From Acanthopleura granulata (lineage: Eukaryota > Mollusca > Polyplacophora > Chitonida > Chitonidae): 64,000 nucleotides of DNA. Both the position numbers and the translations under genes were made by a program. This document shows positions 20,816 through 34,680 of this stretch, piece by piece (the stretch's first letter is position 1; the number at the start of each line of letters is the position of its first letter). Below the pieces are notes generated by a model, which saw nothing but the letters and a program-made list of their open reading frames with translations, had not been told where the DNA came from and made no database searches. Location of the stretch: positions 5,197,168 through 5,261,167 of the forward strand of contig JABBOT010000082.1 in assembly GCA_016165875.1 (NCBI GenBank), written 5' to 3'.

Positions 20816-22890
20816 TTGCAACCTTGTCGGCATTGTAGCTTAATCCCTGTTTGTGACATTATTGGAGATTGTAAGTTTACCGCTTTTTGTAACATTATCC
20901 GTCAGTGTAGCTTGATCACTCTTTGTAACATTATCGGAGATTACAACATTATCGATCATTGTAGAATTACCACCGTACCCCTGGTTCCACTACCCTCAAA
21001 CCTGGCTGCCGTCATATCAGTGAAAATATCTAAACTCGACGTTATCAGAAATTGTAGCACTGTGGTTCATTTGAACTGCTACGGATCAATATATTATTGA
21101 AGACTACAGTACAGAGAGAAAAATCTGAGCAAAGACGACAGTGTAATAGTTGGCAAATCGTCGGTGAAATCTGGCCTCTTGCCGGTTTACTTCAGTTAGT
21201 GTTTCATTCTCAATGTTCACCTTAGTGTTAAAGGAGTAAAAGCTTACACTTCCCCTAGCACATTGGCTTAAGCAGAATGAGGTGAGAAAAAATTGCAGTG
21301 ATCCTACAGTAATCGGTGCTGTTGTCATGACGTGTTGTCATGTAATCACTCACTGTGGCTTTATCGGTGGTAGTTGTATTATTGACCTGGGCAAGTCCTG
21401 CATATCGTACGTGAACACAAACCATACTTCTTCAGGTGGTCCAAGGGTATATCTCCAAGGCCTTGCCCCATTGCATTGATTGCAGTAATTCTTGACCGCC
21501 AAATACACTGCAGTTGACATGACTACTTTCCTTTACCTAAGTCGTCCTAAGCCCTGGTGCTAGGAGGTGTGTAAGCTGAAAAGGTTTTAGCGGTTACAAG
21601 AACAAGTGAGAATGAAACCTTTTCTGGCAGACTGAGAAGAGGCACTGTTGTATGGTCCTTGAAAAACAATCGCCATTTTAATATTATCGATCACTCTAAC
21701 ACAATCCTTCTTTTCAGCATAATCAGCAATTGTACATGTAACACAATCAGACACTATAATATTACCGCTCACTGAAAGAAAACTACACTCCCCAGGGGAA
21801 ACAGCCTATCTGATCTTGTAATGGTTCAACACCATGGACCACAACCGCCGTCACAAGTTATTATTGCATAATCGAGTGTACTAAGGCTGTTTCCTGAAAC
21901 GCTTTCACGGTATATTTCTTATAAATTGCAAAGAGCAACTGTGAGTAACTAGTGAGTAACTATGGGCTGATTGGCCTAAATACCTGGCACTGGGTTTCAT
22001 AATTTTGTATGACTCTGACAAATGCGCAAAAATGAACTAGCGTTCTCTACAATTTGGATACTGCTTTAACTCATTCCGTCATATTTAAAGTAAAAGACAT
22101 CTCATGACTAAAGTTCTGTTCATTAAAAGGATTATAAGATTCTCTGTGGAAAGTAAAAACCCGTTTGAAATTGTATAAATGCGTTGATGAATTATCTTTT
22201 TTTGAAATATGGAGTATTGTGCTGCCGAATGGGGATCTAAAGGGGCCATGCTTATGGGGGATTGATCAGTTAGAGAGCTGGGGGACATCAGCTGATTATA
22301 ACCTGTGACGTAAATATTCTGAGTTGTCTGTCATTGTAACATGTAATAACATAGGGACAGCACACTGTTTTACTGTTATATGTTTTAATCACAAAAGTAC
22401 ATGGGTAAATAACACTGCAAAGTATTTCTAGGCCACTGTCTTGTGGCGGGAGTAAGTTTTTGGATAATTTCATGTTATAAATTTACACACATACTTAAGT
22501 TTCAACGACAACCGTAGCAGCCTACTACAGCCTCAGGTGACATGAGTGTTCCACGCTTGAAAAATTACGTCACAGCCCAGACAGAATGGCACCGTTTCAT
22601 GCTAGTCGATGGAGCACGGTCAAATGTCAGTTTCCTCTGTAGCAGTAACTGTTAGAAAAAATACTTTAAGAAAATGGAATAAAATAAAAAGAAATAAACA
22701 TAATACTGTGCAATCTTTTCCGCAAAATTAACTTAAAACATGCGCTGTCTTTCACTTTAAAAACTGCTGACATAGAAATTGGTTTTATGATTACTGATTT
22801 GGAAAGTCAATTATGGCGAGTCTCTTTCGACACGATGCGTTATTAACCGTTATAATATTATCGGTCATTGTAACCGAATAGGTCACTGAA
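20816..22890. repeat. Scattered short repeat 'gtaacattatcggtcattgt'
   Basis: Variants of this 20-base unit recur in a loose array at 20816-20975 (ttgtgacattattggagatt, tgtaacattatccgtcagtg, tgtaacattatcggagatta, aacattatcgatcattgtag). Isolated copies lie near 21040, 21340, 21680, 21745, 22325 and 22855. Spacing is irregular, so it is either an eroded minisatellite or the skeleton of a repeat family. It spans the region upstream of the transporter exons; no gene was seen inside it. Confidence 0.55.
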
Positions 22891-23616
22891 GGTGAAACTG
22901 TCGGTATATTTAAAAATATCATAACCCAAAACTGGCAACAGATGAAAAGATGGACAATTTTCTGTAAAATTGTAAAAAAATAGTACATCACTGAAACGAA
23001 TGCTACAAAGTCAGGGTTTCTTTTGCTGATTTGATGACGAGATCCAACCTAAAGAAGTAAGTATGAAACATTTTTAGAAATACAGATACTTCATTCGTTT
23101 TGTTGACATGCAGGGTGAAGATATGCCCACCTTTTCCCCCTGGAAAGAACATGGAAGAACTGTTATTTTAGCCAATCTACAGGCAATTTTACAACGATAA
23201 GTCCGACCGTTCCTGTGTTGTACCAAGTGGCACAACAGCAGTGTGTTTTCACACGTGCGTGAGCACAAGGTGGATGGGATAATGAAGCGATTGTTTTTGT
23301 TATAAAACATTTGTCGGAAACCGTTTATTGTATTTGTGTTTTTGTTCCTTGTTTGCTAGATCCTGTGTTAAATGTGACGATTTTCAATCCAAGTGAGAAG
23401 GTACTGACTAAACAGTTAGTTTGTCACGGATGAAAGATCGTTCTGGAGCTGTGGCGATCTGTGTGATAGCTGCATCTAATTAATGTTATGCTACGATAAG
23501 CATCCGTGATCATTAGATCAACATGAGAGTTTACTCTCCATCTGTGATGACAAGCCTACCAACAGCTTGATACTGGTTTTCGACTGATACCCCCCCCCCC
23601 AGAGGGGGAGCTGTGA

Positions 23617-23708
23617 ACGGTTTTCTCCCAACAAAATGATGGCCGCCATCGAATAAGTGAAAGTATTCTTGAATACGGGGTAAAACCCCAATAAATAAAT
23701 CAATAAAT
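23617..23708 (+). repeat. SINE family 1 fragment (3' part)
   Basis: It matches 'ttttctcccaacaaaatgat', 'ggccgccatcgaataagtga', 'attcttgaatacggggtaaa' and an AAATAAAT tail. A run of about ten C lies just upstream. Confidence 0.7.
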
Positions 23709-25611
23709 GCACCGATGTAGTGCTTGTGTGAACTGTTGCACTCAAACCTAGACTGAGATACTTAAATGTGCATTCGAACCGGCAAACATTTACGAACTAC
23801 GAGTGTGAACTTTGAATTCGACATCAGGTCTTCAGTAATGATTGTCATCCGCATGACTGCCTCTGTCTTACGTGTCACCAGATTTATTTACTGTTCATGT
23901 ATCATATCTACATGTTCCTTCGGGCACTGCATTTTTAACTTGTTCTGGTAATGTGAATTTTTGAGGGTTAAATTTGGAATTGAGGGAAACAAAAAACAGC
24001 AAAGGATACTGCAGAACAGAAGTCAGTACAAGTTACTGAGTGATAAATATATTTCACTAAAACAGATCTCCGTCTACGAATGGAGGACTTTATTAGAAGT
24101 GCCTCTCACCTTGTGTCTGGGTCAAGTTGAACGTTTCTTTCAGTTGCAACGCATACACGTTAAACGAGAAGTCCAATCCGGAAATCATGGCACAAAGTAT
24201 GCTGAAAGAAAAACCTAGGCAAAAAGAGCATGTGAGTGACAATGATAAAAACATGGCGACTTATGAATCAAGTCGACGAAGAAAACTTCTCTGCGCACAC
24301 TTCTCTGGACATATACGTCAATGCCACTACAAACCTGACCTATTTAGCCACTTATTTTAAACGTTCTTTTTTCCACATTGGAACCACAGACCGTGACAAC
24401 TAGACAGTATGGTCTTGGTGTATGTCTTCCACAGAGCATGTGTAAGATGAGACATGCAATCCTTCGGTGAATCTTAATTAATTTGGCTGATTTCAAACAC
24501 GGCGATTAAGGTGTTAACGACGATATCTCCAATCTGTATGGCCTATAAACACACACGTATATTGATATATTTATAAACTTTTCGGGTTGTCTGCGTATAA
24601 TGAGTCTGGGGCGATGAAGAAAGGACAGTATTAGTTTTCGGCCAATCTTGTGTACGTTCCAAACTGGGACAAGAAAATCTCCCCTACGGTGTTTTGGATC
24701 AAGCAGTTGATTAGAGACACCATTTAACTATGTATGAGAACGAAACCAAAAAACATTTGTAGAGGTGTACCTTCCTGTAATTATAGAAAAGATAGATAAA
24801 GCTTGTTTAAGCCTCTCTAGACTATAGTCTATACAATGCCTCTTTTGTATGTGGCCAAACTGGCCCAATGAACTAACCAGCCAATGAACAAAGCCATCCA
24901 ATTAAACGCACGATCTAATTTACATGTTACGGCATTTCTGTTGTTTTTATGCTTTCCTCCGCTAATGACTAGTGGTAACCTATAGCTAATGGACATCCTG
25001 TTAGGATTTGCGTCGAGTTTCTCTCTCACATCGATCACCTTTCATCTATCTACGGGCTCATGAGTTGATGATAGGTCCGCTTGTGTGTGAAACACCGGAT
25101 ATTAAAGTTCAAGGCAAATATAGCGCTCGTGTGACACTTGCAATCTGGTGAGGATTGAAGCTATACCCGAAAGAAATGTGGGTCAAAGCTGGGACGACAG
25201 GAATAGGCTCGATGAAAAAACGACCAGGCTCGTTGGGAACAGAATATTACATGTCAGTTTCACAGATGACATTGTCGCATCACGTTCTATTCGAATTCAG
25301 TCAACTTCACGTCAGATTTTAAGATCTTATTTTTCACCAGAAACGAAACACATTAAACGGATCATGACATGAAAATGAGTTATGACATGGAGCTGCTGAT
25401 AAGATAATACTGGCGAAAATGAAACCCTTAAAGGACTGTGTACTCGCAAATATTAATCACTGTGTACGTCGAATAATGTATAGTTGGCCTCATTGTTTTC
25501 ATGTTTGTTTTTTTTTATTAAAGATCAAGACAACACGGTATTTTGAGTGATTCTAGACGATTCACGTCTAGTATGTTGTGATTAATGTCACTGAGTATTT
25601 TTCAGTTTAAG
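23709..25611. other. Gene-free stretch
   Basis: Short frames on both strands without splice context. Nothing recognisable. Confidence 0.4.
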
Positions 25612-25730
25612 CAGCAGTGCTCATGGGGATGTAAGTTGCTGCATGAATTTTTACATGAACAGTTATAGCATTTTGCCCTCCATCACGCTGTCGTCACTGC
25701 CATGATTTTGCTCTCTAAACCGTAGTCTTC
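25612..25730. repeat. Dispersed repeat family 2, copy 2
   Basis: Partner of 17625-17805. Confidence 0.4.
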
Positions 25731-26570
25731 TGTCTGTAGCGAATAAATATTGTAACCTCGTAGGCAACAATACAGGTCCATTTCTGTCGTTGGCCACCAG
25801 TAAAATGTTTTTTAATCACATTTAAATAAGAGGACTGTACAAGTTTGATATCACAGGAAGCTTAATTTTGATCTTAATTCAACTTCCAAGGTCAGTAACC
25901 GTCAGAGCGATGTCATGAGATGGTTCTTCTGGATCCAACATTCAAATATTTGCACTGTGTAGCCAGTCGCTATTCAAAAGTAAAATTGCTAACGGTGTTT
26001 TGCATTTTGACATTTTATGTCATAGTCAAATTATGGGGCGAGCTCTTTGAGCTAACGTTTCTAAATTATGTTTGAAACGATCGTTTTGGCATTCCCACAT
26101 ATTTTATCCCAAATCAATTTTTATGTTTCCTGTAAGAAATTCACACAAAAACATATGTTATACCCTGGAATTATCAGGCTTTAACACTATAGTTCTGTTT
26201 AAACTGTTCAGATGTAGGTATATTCGGCCAAAAAAGTGTCGTATAAAAAGCCCAAACGCATTTGTGATGTAAAAAATGATTTTTCAAAATATTTTTATGA
26301 ATGATTCATTAATGCGTTTATTTTTTAGTTAAGTATGCAGTGTTAACATGGTCATACATACAGTGTTTTCAAGCCTGTAACAATGAACAAAAGTAAAAAG
26401 AAACGGATAAAGAAAGTGGGGCAAATAAGGAAAACCTTTAAATCAAACATATAGGTGTAAATTACGTGGCTAAATACGTGTAGTAACATATAACACAGTA
26501 CTCTTGGAAGCATTTAGTCAAGTTTATCCAGAAATGGACATGGAATTTTTAGAATCCTTGCTCTCGTGCA

Positions 26571-26657
26571 CTGCTCCTTCTACATTAATGATTGCCGCCG
26601 TCGTATAAGTGAAATATTCTTATGGCGTAAAATGCCAATCAAATAGATAAATAAATC
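26571..26657 (+). repeat. SINE family 1 fragment (3' part)
   Basis: 'gattgccgccgtcgtataag', 'tgaaatattcttatggcgta' and the tail 'gccaatcaaatagataaata'. Confidence 0.75.
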
Positions 26658-28779
26658 ATTCACTGCTTGTGAGGCCTTGGAGGCAATAAGCATCTATTAT
26701 CTTACATTGACATTCACTGTCTTTTGCCAATATAGTGTTCCTTTCTGCGCTTTACAAGCGGTAAAGCTTGTCAGCAACTTGGCACATATCTGTGGTTTAC
26801 ACGGGGAAATTCGGTTTCTTTCACTCATGGAAAGCGTGCGATGGTATTATTGGAAATAAAGACTCCTTGATTGTGAGGTAAATAAGCAGTTACATCAACC
26901 AATTAATCAATCAATAGAATATAACGAAGCCTTCATTTGAACTATTCACAGAGAAAACTGCATCGTTGTAAACATTCTATCATTGTACTGTTGGGGATTT
27001 AGGAAACCTTTATTCTTAAGGCAAAAACTCATACTTACGAGGATATTAATAAAGAATAAATAAAGTATATAAACAAAAAAATAATTATTTAAATTTGTCT
27101 TTAAAAAAATTTTCATAAAAGCTATCGCTTCAATGGGCGGTTATATTAAACCAAGATGTCTGTGCAATGTTATTTGGTTACATTGATGCTGTTTAATAAG
27201 TTTCCTTGGCTTCATGCTTTATTTGTATTTTTTATTTCGTCGGCATTTTCACTCACAGTGGCAACTGAGATGGAATCTACGTTAGCCATTAGCCATTATA
27301 CTTTTTCAGTGTGGAGTTAGATCTTAACACTTAACATCACAATGACAAGAAGGAACAAGAGGCTACATAGCTAAGGCCCGAATTACTAAAGGTTTTAAAC
27401 GCTTTTCAGATATAAAACCCTGACTTATTAAGGACTTCTAGTACATCATAAACTCGCTCAACAAAACGGAATGTAAACAGGCATTATAGCTCTACGTAAG
27501 TGAGCTCCATTGCTGCCAGTAACATAATGTTTCTGTTCCGGTTTGTCAGATCTGGATATAGTGCAGCCTGGTGCAATATAGTGCCTTTGAGTTCAGTACT
27601 AACCCACGGTAAACATATCTCCTGTCCAACATAATTCAGAAAGGCTTGCTTATAGCCCCGTGACACTAAAGGTTGACAAATACCGTGACCCAGGTCATCT
27701 CAACTGAGCAGAAGATACCTGCGGGAGAGGTCCTTTTTCCTACTTAACTGGTGCCAGCGTCGGATTTCACAATGCTTCTGGTTTTGTACAAAACCGTGTG
27801 TTATCACTCGATTTGGCATGCAGTGTCAAGGTATATACTTCTTCCTTACACTATCCTTTTGAGTGCTTGAGCAAATCCATCTCTGCAATAATTCCTGCGT
27901 CCTATTTTACATTGTTAGCCACCGTGCATCGCAAGTGATGACTCCGGCACAATAACATCGATCGTTTCGTGAACAGATTGAATTCTGTAGAAACTCTGCA
28001 CCGTGCCATCCAAAAACCTGAAAACAACGCCGGTTTCTTTCAGTAAAAACATGCCTCTCGGCATGGTTCTTTTTTGTGAGGGACTTCTTTTTTACGTCAC
28101 AAGCGCTTGTTCTGTTCAAATCATTCTCTGAAATGTATATGATACTGACGGTTTCGAAGAGAGAGAGCCTAAAGCCAATAGGCGATGTTACTTTTTATCA
28201 CCTTGGAAAGATGCTCTTGCAATGGTCAAATTCTTTGAACGTTTGTTTGGCAGCACACGGTACCATTGCCGTTGAGAATGAGCCATCGTGGGAATTCTGA
28301 AGACAACTAACACTGTACTGTTTTCACATCCATTAAGTTTCAGTATAGTAATCAAACTTGTTTAAATGTGCATGTAAGTCAGATCGTGGAAAGAAAGTTA
28401 GTGGTTACAGGATGATTGGTCATGCGAAAACGGCATTAGTAGATTAATAATAGTGAAAGGCAATCCGAAAGGTTTTCTATTTTTTTCTAGCATTTAAGCC
28501 TGATGCAGTGAGGGGAAATATGCCGATAATACCCATTCTTTATACATCAGATGGTATCAGGCTGAAACGTGTAGTTTTAATCACGGCAGGTTGAATCTGT
28601 AGATGAATGGACAAGTAATTGCTCAGCTTTCCTAGCTTTGCCTGGCCTTTAATCTGAAAGATGAAAACAACGAAAACTGTCATAGCCACAAGCGACTACC
28701 ACATGTGTTATAAAATATTTCTGTACTTGACGTGCAGCTTATTGCATTAGCTATTCTGCGCGAGCTGAATTTTATGCAC
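26658..28779. other. Gene-free stretch
   Basis: AT-rich, no supported gene. A GTAAGTAT donor-like hexamer on the minus strand near 27035 has no open frame behind it. Confidence 0.4.
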
Positions 28780-29154
28780 GGCTATGGTCCAGTGGTTAAA
28801 AGTTCTTACTGTACTATCGTTTGTATGCCAAAACTCCAGTTCAAACTCTTCCTTGAGCAGGGAATTTTTAGACCTCCGTCCCCCCCCCCCACTGCAACAC
28901 CCCCGCTCTTATACAGGTAATGGAGCATTGCCGGCAACATGCGGTGGAAGAGTGTTCGTGAAGGATACATAATCTGCGTTGAGAAACACTTGTTTTCTGT
29001 CAGTAGGTGGGGATTCTTTCGCGGGATGTGTCGGGGTGTTATCCAATAAATTGCCAAAGATTAAATTTAAAGGTTATATGTATCCAATTTGCTCCTGGAC
29101 CTAACCTAAAATTTTCTTGAGTATGGCGTTAAAGAACAATGAAATAAAATGAAT
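28780..29154 (+). repeat. SINE family 2 (tRNA-like head, 'gagtatggcgttaaa' tail)
   Basis: The head 'ggctatggtccagtggttaa' resembles an A box, and 'ccagttcaaactc' (about 28829-28841) resembles a B box. The tail is 'ttttcttgagtatggcgtta' followed by an AAT-rich end. A run of about ten C (28880-28889) interrupts the body. The tail relates it to family 1, the body does not. Confidence 0.5.
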
Positions 29155-29879
29155 TAAGGAATGTATAACTTGTTTTACATTCACTTATGTAAATGTATAT
29201 AGCTATAGATAAAATACATCTTGGTTAAGGCCCGATTTCCTACAGTCTTGGAACTTAAGCCTTAAGGACGACGATTAATACAAATGAGTGAATGAAAAAA
29301 AGTAAAATTAAGAAAAAAAAGCCAAAAAAAAAAAAACGAAGACCACATGAAAGAATAAGAAATACAAACAAAAACAGGCCCAAATTCATAATAGACTCGA
29401 CATCTTGCAAATCATTCTGGACACTGCGAGACTTGCCTACTACGAGATTCTCCGAGGTCAAGCTCTGGACTACATACACTCATTCCCCCATTATTTTAGG
29501 TGTAGGTAGTTCCGGTGCCTCACTCAGCGGACGAGATTATGGCATTTTGATATTTTTTTCTAAATAGAGAGATAAAGAAATAACTGTAGTTCAGCAAGCC
29601 ACATAAAGCTCGAATAGTTGAGTAAAATGTAATATGTTTTACAATCGAAGTTTGCATAGCGAATGTTTACTGAAGGTTGAAAATAGTTCCTTCCTTGGAT
29701 ATTGCGTCACTGATCAGGCGAAGTAGTCCCCGTTAATGTTCATGTTTTAAAAATGGTTCGCATTAATGGGAGAGTCACTGTCTAGCACGCTAGTCAGGTT
29801 AGTAGTGACTCTCAGTTGAGAATGCTTGCAAATATCCTGCGAATATCCAACGGTGAAAGACATGATGCCAAAGGTTTGA

Positions 29880-30052
29880 CCGACAGATATACAGACAGAT
29901 GCACAGAGAGACACGTAGACAGACAGACAGAAAGACTGACAGGTAGATGGACATACACATACACACAGGCCGACAGACTTGCAGATATACAGAAGTTTAG
30001 ACAGACACTTAGACTAACAGATACACAGGCTGATGCGCGGACAGACAGGCAA
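29880..30052. repeat. Degenerate (ACAG)n microsatellite
   Basis: Tetranucleotide runs such as acagacagacagaaagactg and acagatacacaggctg cover about 170 bases. The repeat produces an apparent open frame rich in Thr, Asp and Arg that is not a gene. Confidence 0.85.
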
Positions 30053-33000
30053 TAACCTATATACAGAGCCCCTTGTTGCGGCTCAAAACACTCATGATTT
30101 TTTGAACAAATTACGGCAATACGATGTCTGCACAGTTACATTGCCTTGGGTACGAAAGATAGACTGTAAAAAGTTAGATCTCATTCAAAGCGGCAGATGT
30201 TCACATCATTCACTTTGGTGACGGAGGCTTTACTAGCTCTTCATCGCCAGTTAATCAGGTGCCATCCGATCATCTCAGTTTGTCTTTACAAAAATTTCAG
30301 ATGCACCTCGGGTTCTGATCGAATGTGACATCTCTGCATTGCTCTATCAGGTAAATGTTGAACCAAAACACATTATCTTTATGGAATCCAAAAGACCTGA
30401 CGCTCCTGCATGTCGAGATGAATTAGAATCTGGGACAAATTGCGTGGCGAAACATTACAGACTGGTGGTTTCATGTCTCCATCTAATCTTAATCTATTTT
30501 GATGAGCAATTCTCCTCAATCGTTATGATCTCGAGCCGCTCCTTCAATAATGCAGCAGCAACGGCCGTTAAATAAGAATGGATCGCATCGTTTATTGATA
30601 ACGCTTGAATAGTTTTCGCTGCGGAACCGCTGTAGTTGAACGAACACGAGTGAGATGGCCGCGTACGTGTTCATGGGAAGGCCAGAGTGAGAGGAAATCA
30701 CGAAACCGTCACTGGTTTGACAGAAAACAACTAGCTTGAATTTATGACATTTCCGCATAACGCTTAATAGCACGCAATTTCAGGTGACCAATTTCCTCAC
30801 TGAAAACAGATTAAAAATGCTCTGTAGCTGCAGCCGGCTAGCTCCTCTAGTTAATGGTTTTCCCCCCTCCCTCTCACATCGTCCCCTCCCCCATCCCTTC
30901 GCCTATGTCTTCCTTTCCTCTAAAAGCCTAAGGGTTCTGAATAAAACCAGACCAATACGTACTGCACATTTGACCAAACTCATAGTATTTACCGTCCGGA
31001 GTTATGAACGAGTCGGCTATACTCCCTGAAGTTTTTCAGATGACAGAACCGACCCAGTAATTTTCAGGAAATAGCTGGAGACAAATTAGAATAATTGGGG
31101 TCCTGATCGCGTCAATCGGCACAGTGATTGGTTAGCTGAACCACTCTACAGGGTCTTTTGGTACAACAATCAAATAAATAGATAAACGTCCGTGTCTTAA
31201 GGCTGCCATCGCCGCAGCCATCAGTTTATCTGGAATGAAGACGAAGGACTTGTCTAGTTTCAAACGGTAATCATTGTGGACAATTTAAATGCACTGTGAG
31301 AACCAAAGCGTGTCAAGGGCGTGGAAGAATAAGGTCAGTGGAATAGTGCCAATCACATTGAGTGAATAGAAAGCCATCTCCGGCACCTTCGTGCTGACGT
31401 GACTGATCAATTCGCAATCAGTTTATGCTGCTATTCGCAGCTCAGAGTAATATCATCACTATAGACTTAATTCTTTTCCAAAAGCATATATAACACTCTC
31501 AATAACAAGTGAAATTTCTGATCTATATGTAAATTAGTGGAACATGTTTTGTTCGTTTTACGTCATTTTTTTTTTTCGATGTTGTTTCAGTGCAGGGCTC
31601 CAATTGCTTTCAGATGCACTATGCTATTTTTATTCATTTCTGCCGACTTGACGGCGCGCAACTACTCCTGTATTGGAGATGATCCTTACCTCTCCGATCG
31701 GTACACAAAGGTTAAAAGATCATTTGGAGCCATCGTGCAAATTTACTCAATCATGGACAGTAGAGAAAACCGTGTCTACACGCATTCATGTCTGTAAAAA
31801 CATTGAGTGGTTTAATATGACAGGAGCAGGGAAATGTGGAGATCACCAAGGTAAGCGGACAAGTGGATAGGCCAGCAATCGGAGCCAGGGGCATGGTCAT
31901 TGTTAACTCTCTCACAGGCAATAAAAACCGACAAGGTCGATATCTCCGCTGCCAATGTATTTGCATTGTTTTTCTCGGAATTCTATTAAGGAAAAAACCA
32001 ATGCTGGCGATTATTACCTGCAACGGCTTAGAGAAACCAGTGGTAATATGAGGTGTTGAAAACTACGCAGCTTATAAATATTCAACAGGTTGGATCGGGG
32101 AACTTTTATTTGTCTTCACTTTTCACAAAATGTTTTTTCAAAAAAAGAATGGGTTTATATATCCCCAAAACTAGCATTATTCCAATATATAAGTAACTGG
32201 AATGTAGTCATTCTGTCTATAACATGTCTGTCAGCAAAAGGCAATCCTAATCACCGCGTAGAATCGACCCGCTGCACCGCGCAGCCGCCGTTTCCCTACT
32301 AGCTTCCTGCGTCTCTTGCTCTCTCGCAGACACACGAGAGTTCCATGAATGAACAATCGATGTTATTCATCGCGGGGAACCAAAGGCGGTTGTTTTAAGA
32401 CTGGGCAGACATCACCCGTACGGCTGGACAACCTGGAGCCTGGATACCACGGCTTCTTGGATACTATAGCCTAAATTCTCAGAGTCGCCAGGCTACTTGT
32501 CAGGGAGCGTGGTCTTCGCATGTCGAGTTACACTGACAAGAAAACAACGGCTGCTCTAGGCCTCGGAAAATGTATGCACATCTTACACTCCGGGGTAACT
32601 CTTACTGACTAGTGTTGGTACGAGGCTTGGGGTATCAGCGCCCACGCAGTGTGCGGTGTTGTTGTTGCGACCATTTTTGTTGCTGTTTTTTTTGGCAGCT
32701 ATCGAGGGCACAGCGACATCAAACATTCCAGTCGGTCAATCTTCTTGCGTCAGAGCCTTTAATGTACATCGACTGTGGAGTTATTGACCGTGACATTTCG
32801 GAGCATCGAACCGGTGATCTTGACATACGTAAGGAGTGACGCGTGGCGCGTGCTAGCCACTACTCCACGCGTGTTTCACGTCTCTTCAGATACTCACCAT
32901 TCCAGGCTTATTCGTTGAGGACGAGGGATTTCTCAAGTAATGCAGGGAATTTTGAGCCAAAAAAATTAAAACAAGAGAACTCCAAAGTGTCTGAAATTAA

Positions 33001-34046
33001 TATAAGAGGATTGTTACAGCGAAAAGAATGCTACCGTGGTAGCAAATTGGAAATTCGATTGTACTGCTCGAAATATATTTCGTACGGAAGTATTTATGAT
33101 ATAGCTGTCAGTCATTGAAGCAACTGTAACAGAGCTTGTTTTGAATGAATAACGTTCAGTTCCATCCTAGTGGTGTTTATTTATATTTCAACAACCAAGT
33201 TCTTTGAATGCGAAGAGCATAATTGAGTTTTGTTGCCCTGATATCTTTCACCAAATCATTGCAAATAACCTTAGCCATATAAGCGTTATGAGGGTGTTTT
33301 ACGTGTCTGTATTCAAACCTGATTGTCTATGTGCATGTGCAAAGTTCTGCAAACTGTACTACGGTGAGTCACTCACATACCGCAACAGCGTTTTGGATTT
33401 CATGAACACATATATAACCGAGACAAATTCGACAGTCTCCAGAGAATCTGCGTCCTATCTTGGATTTGTTGCCCGTGAGACACCGTTTCCCCCTAAGTGC
33501 AATACCCATAACAGTTGGTAGTTTTAGCAGAAAGCCTTCTTGATTAAATTAACCCTTGGTCATGGTGGTCAAAGCCTGATTAAATTGGAATGATTTAAAA
33601 GGATAGTGATCACGGAATCATAATTATTGCCACACTGCAACTTCTGCGGAAAATTGAACTTCTCCAAAAGGATTATTTTTGTTGTGAATCTTGGAGGAAT
33701 CATTGAAATTGGGAAGATATTGCTTATACACTTATTCAATATTTATGCACAAGTGCACAAGTTGAACCTGTGATTTCAAGGAAATCAGCAATAATATAAG
33801 GTGCTGCAAAACTAAGTGGTATATGTAATTATTATCTCACAATAAGAGGCATCGCATTCTTGTCTCTCTGAAGTATGAGATAAGGAAATGCTGATAACAA
33901 AGTTACGGCATCTGGAATTCTTGCGTCGCACGAATACGAGCTAAAGAGGTCTTGTATTACAAAAACTACGAGATATACGTGTAGCGTGTTTTCTTCAAAA
34001 CAGTGTACGAATTCTATCAGTTAATTTATCCGAACTGTTCTGCGTG
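30053..34046. other. Gene-poor stretch
   Basis: It includes an exon-like segment at 31591-31850 with a good acceptor and GTAAGC donor but no continuous frame (see rejected). A C-rich spot lies at 30850-30900. No supported gene was seen. Confidence 0.4.
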
Positions 34047-34310
34047 TTCGAATCATACAATACAGCCTGTAACATTTATCTGGAAACGATTGAGCTACGA
34101 GTGGAGCACAGTGTTTTAGAAAATTCCAGGAGGGCGGTGGAAGAGTACGTTGCCATACAAAAGGAACAAAAGAATTAATGCAATTCCCGACAGGAAGTCC
34201 CGTGTGGCATGGTTCCAAATGTTCAATGTCGATGGTTTTAAACTAGTTTATTGTCGTTAACTAGTCGTGGTACAGTATACTCATTGCTGACTCCCGTTGT
34301 AAGATATAGC
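34047..34310. repeat. Dispersed repeat family 3, copy 1
   Basis: It aligns with 37713-37990, same orientation: 'cagcctgtaaca', 'catacaaaaggaa', 'acaggaagtcccgtgtggca', 'actagtttattgt' and 'tagtcgtggtacagtatac'. Identity is perhaps four in five over about 260 bases (estimated by eye). Confidence 0.65.
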
Positions 34311-34480
34311 CCTGCTGCCGTTAGTCGATAACGGAATCCAAATATCGGCGTAAGAACACCAAGCTGGTATTCATCACAATTCCTACCAATATCTGGACGT
34401 ACAGAGCCGGATTTTTTTTAAAACATCACGGAATTTAAAAGATTGCGCTAGATTTTTGAATTCAGGAAATCCTAATCACA

Positions 34481-34680
34481 ATGGATAGGCTAAAGCCGAG
34501 GCGTGAATTACCGAAGGCTAAGTCCTTCCACGAGACGGGAAGCTTGGAATGCATGGTCAGGGACACGCTGTATCTCGCCTGGCCGATGGCTAGCTTCTCA
34601 CAGGAGGAAAAGCCAAGAAAGCGACTGACTCGCCGTCAAGAGGCCATCGAAGAAGAGGACGATTACGATGACGGTGGAAG
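34481..34680 (+). CDS. First coding exon of an unrecognised gene
   Basis: An ATG in good context (cacaATGg) at 34481 opens 66 codons plus two bases, ending exactly at a consensus donor (gga ag|GTAAGTACC). The predicted N-terminus is basic (MDRLKPRRELPKAKSFHETG). It continues with LECMVRDTLYLAWPMASFSQ, then a basic patch (EEKPRKRLTRRQEA) and an acidic run (IEEEDDYDDGG). There is no signal peptide or membrane helix. The alternating charge blocks suggest a cytosolic or nuclear regulatory tail. The gene would continue rightwards, but no downstream exon in the matching phase (needing one base to complete the codon) was identified. I do not recognise the family. Confidence 0.5.

Noticed and set aside
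27035..27120. Strong minus-strand donor GTAAGTATG
   Set aside because: The sequence upstream on that strand is AT-rich with stops and no acceptor.
29816..30055. 79-codon frame rich in Thr, Asp and Arg
   Set aside because: It is the translation of an (ACAG)n microsatellite.
31591..31850. Exon-like segment with a strong acceptor (gttgtttcag) and donor (GTAAGC)
   Set aside because: None of the three frames is open across the whole segment, so it is not a coding exon as it stands; it could be a non-coding exon or a decayed one.
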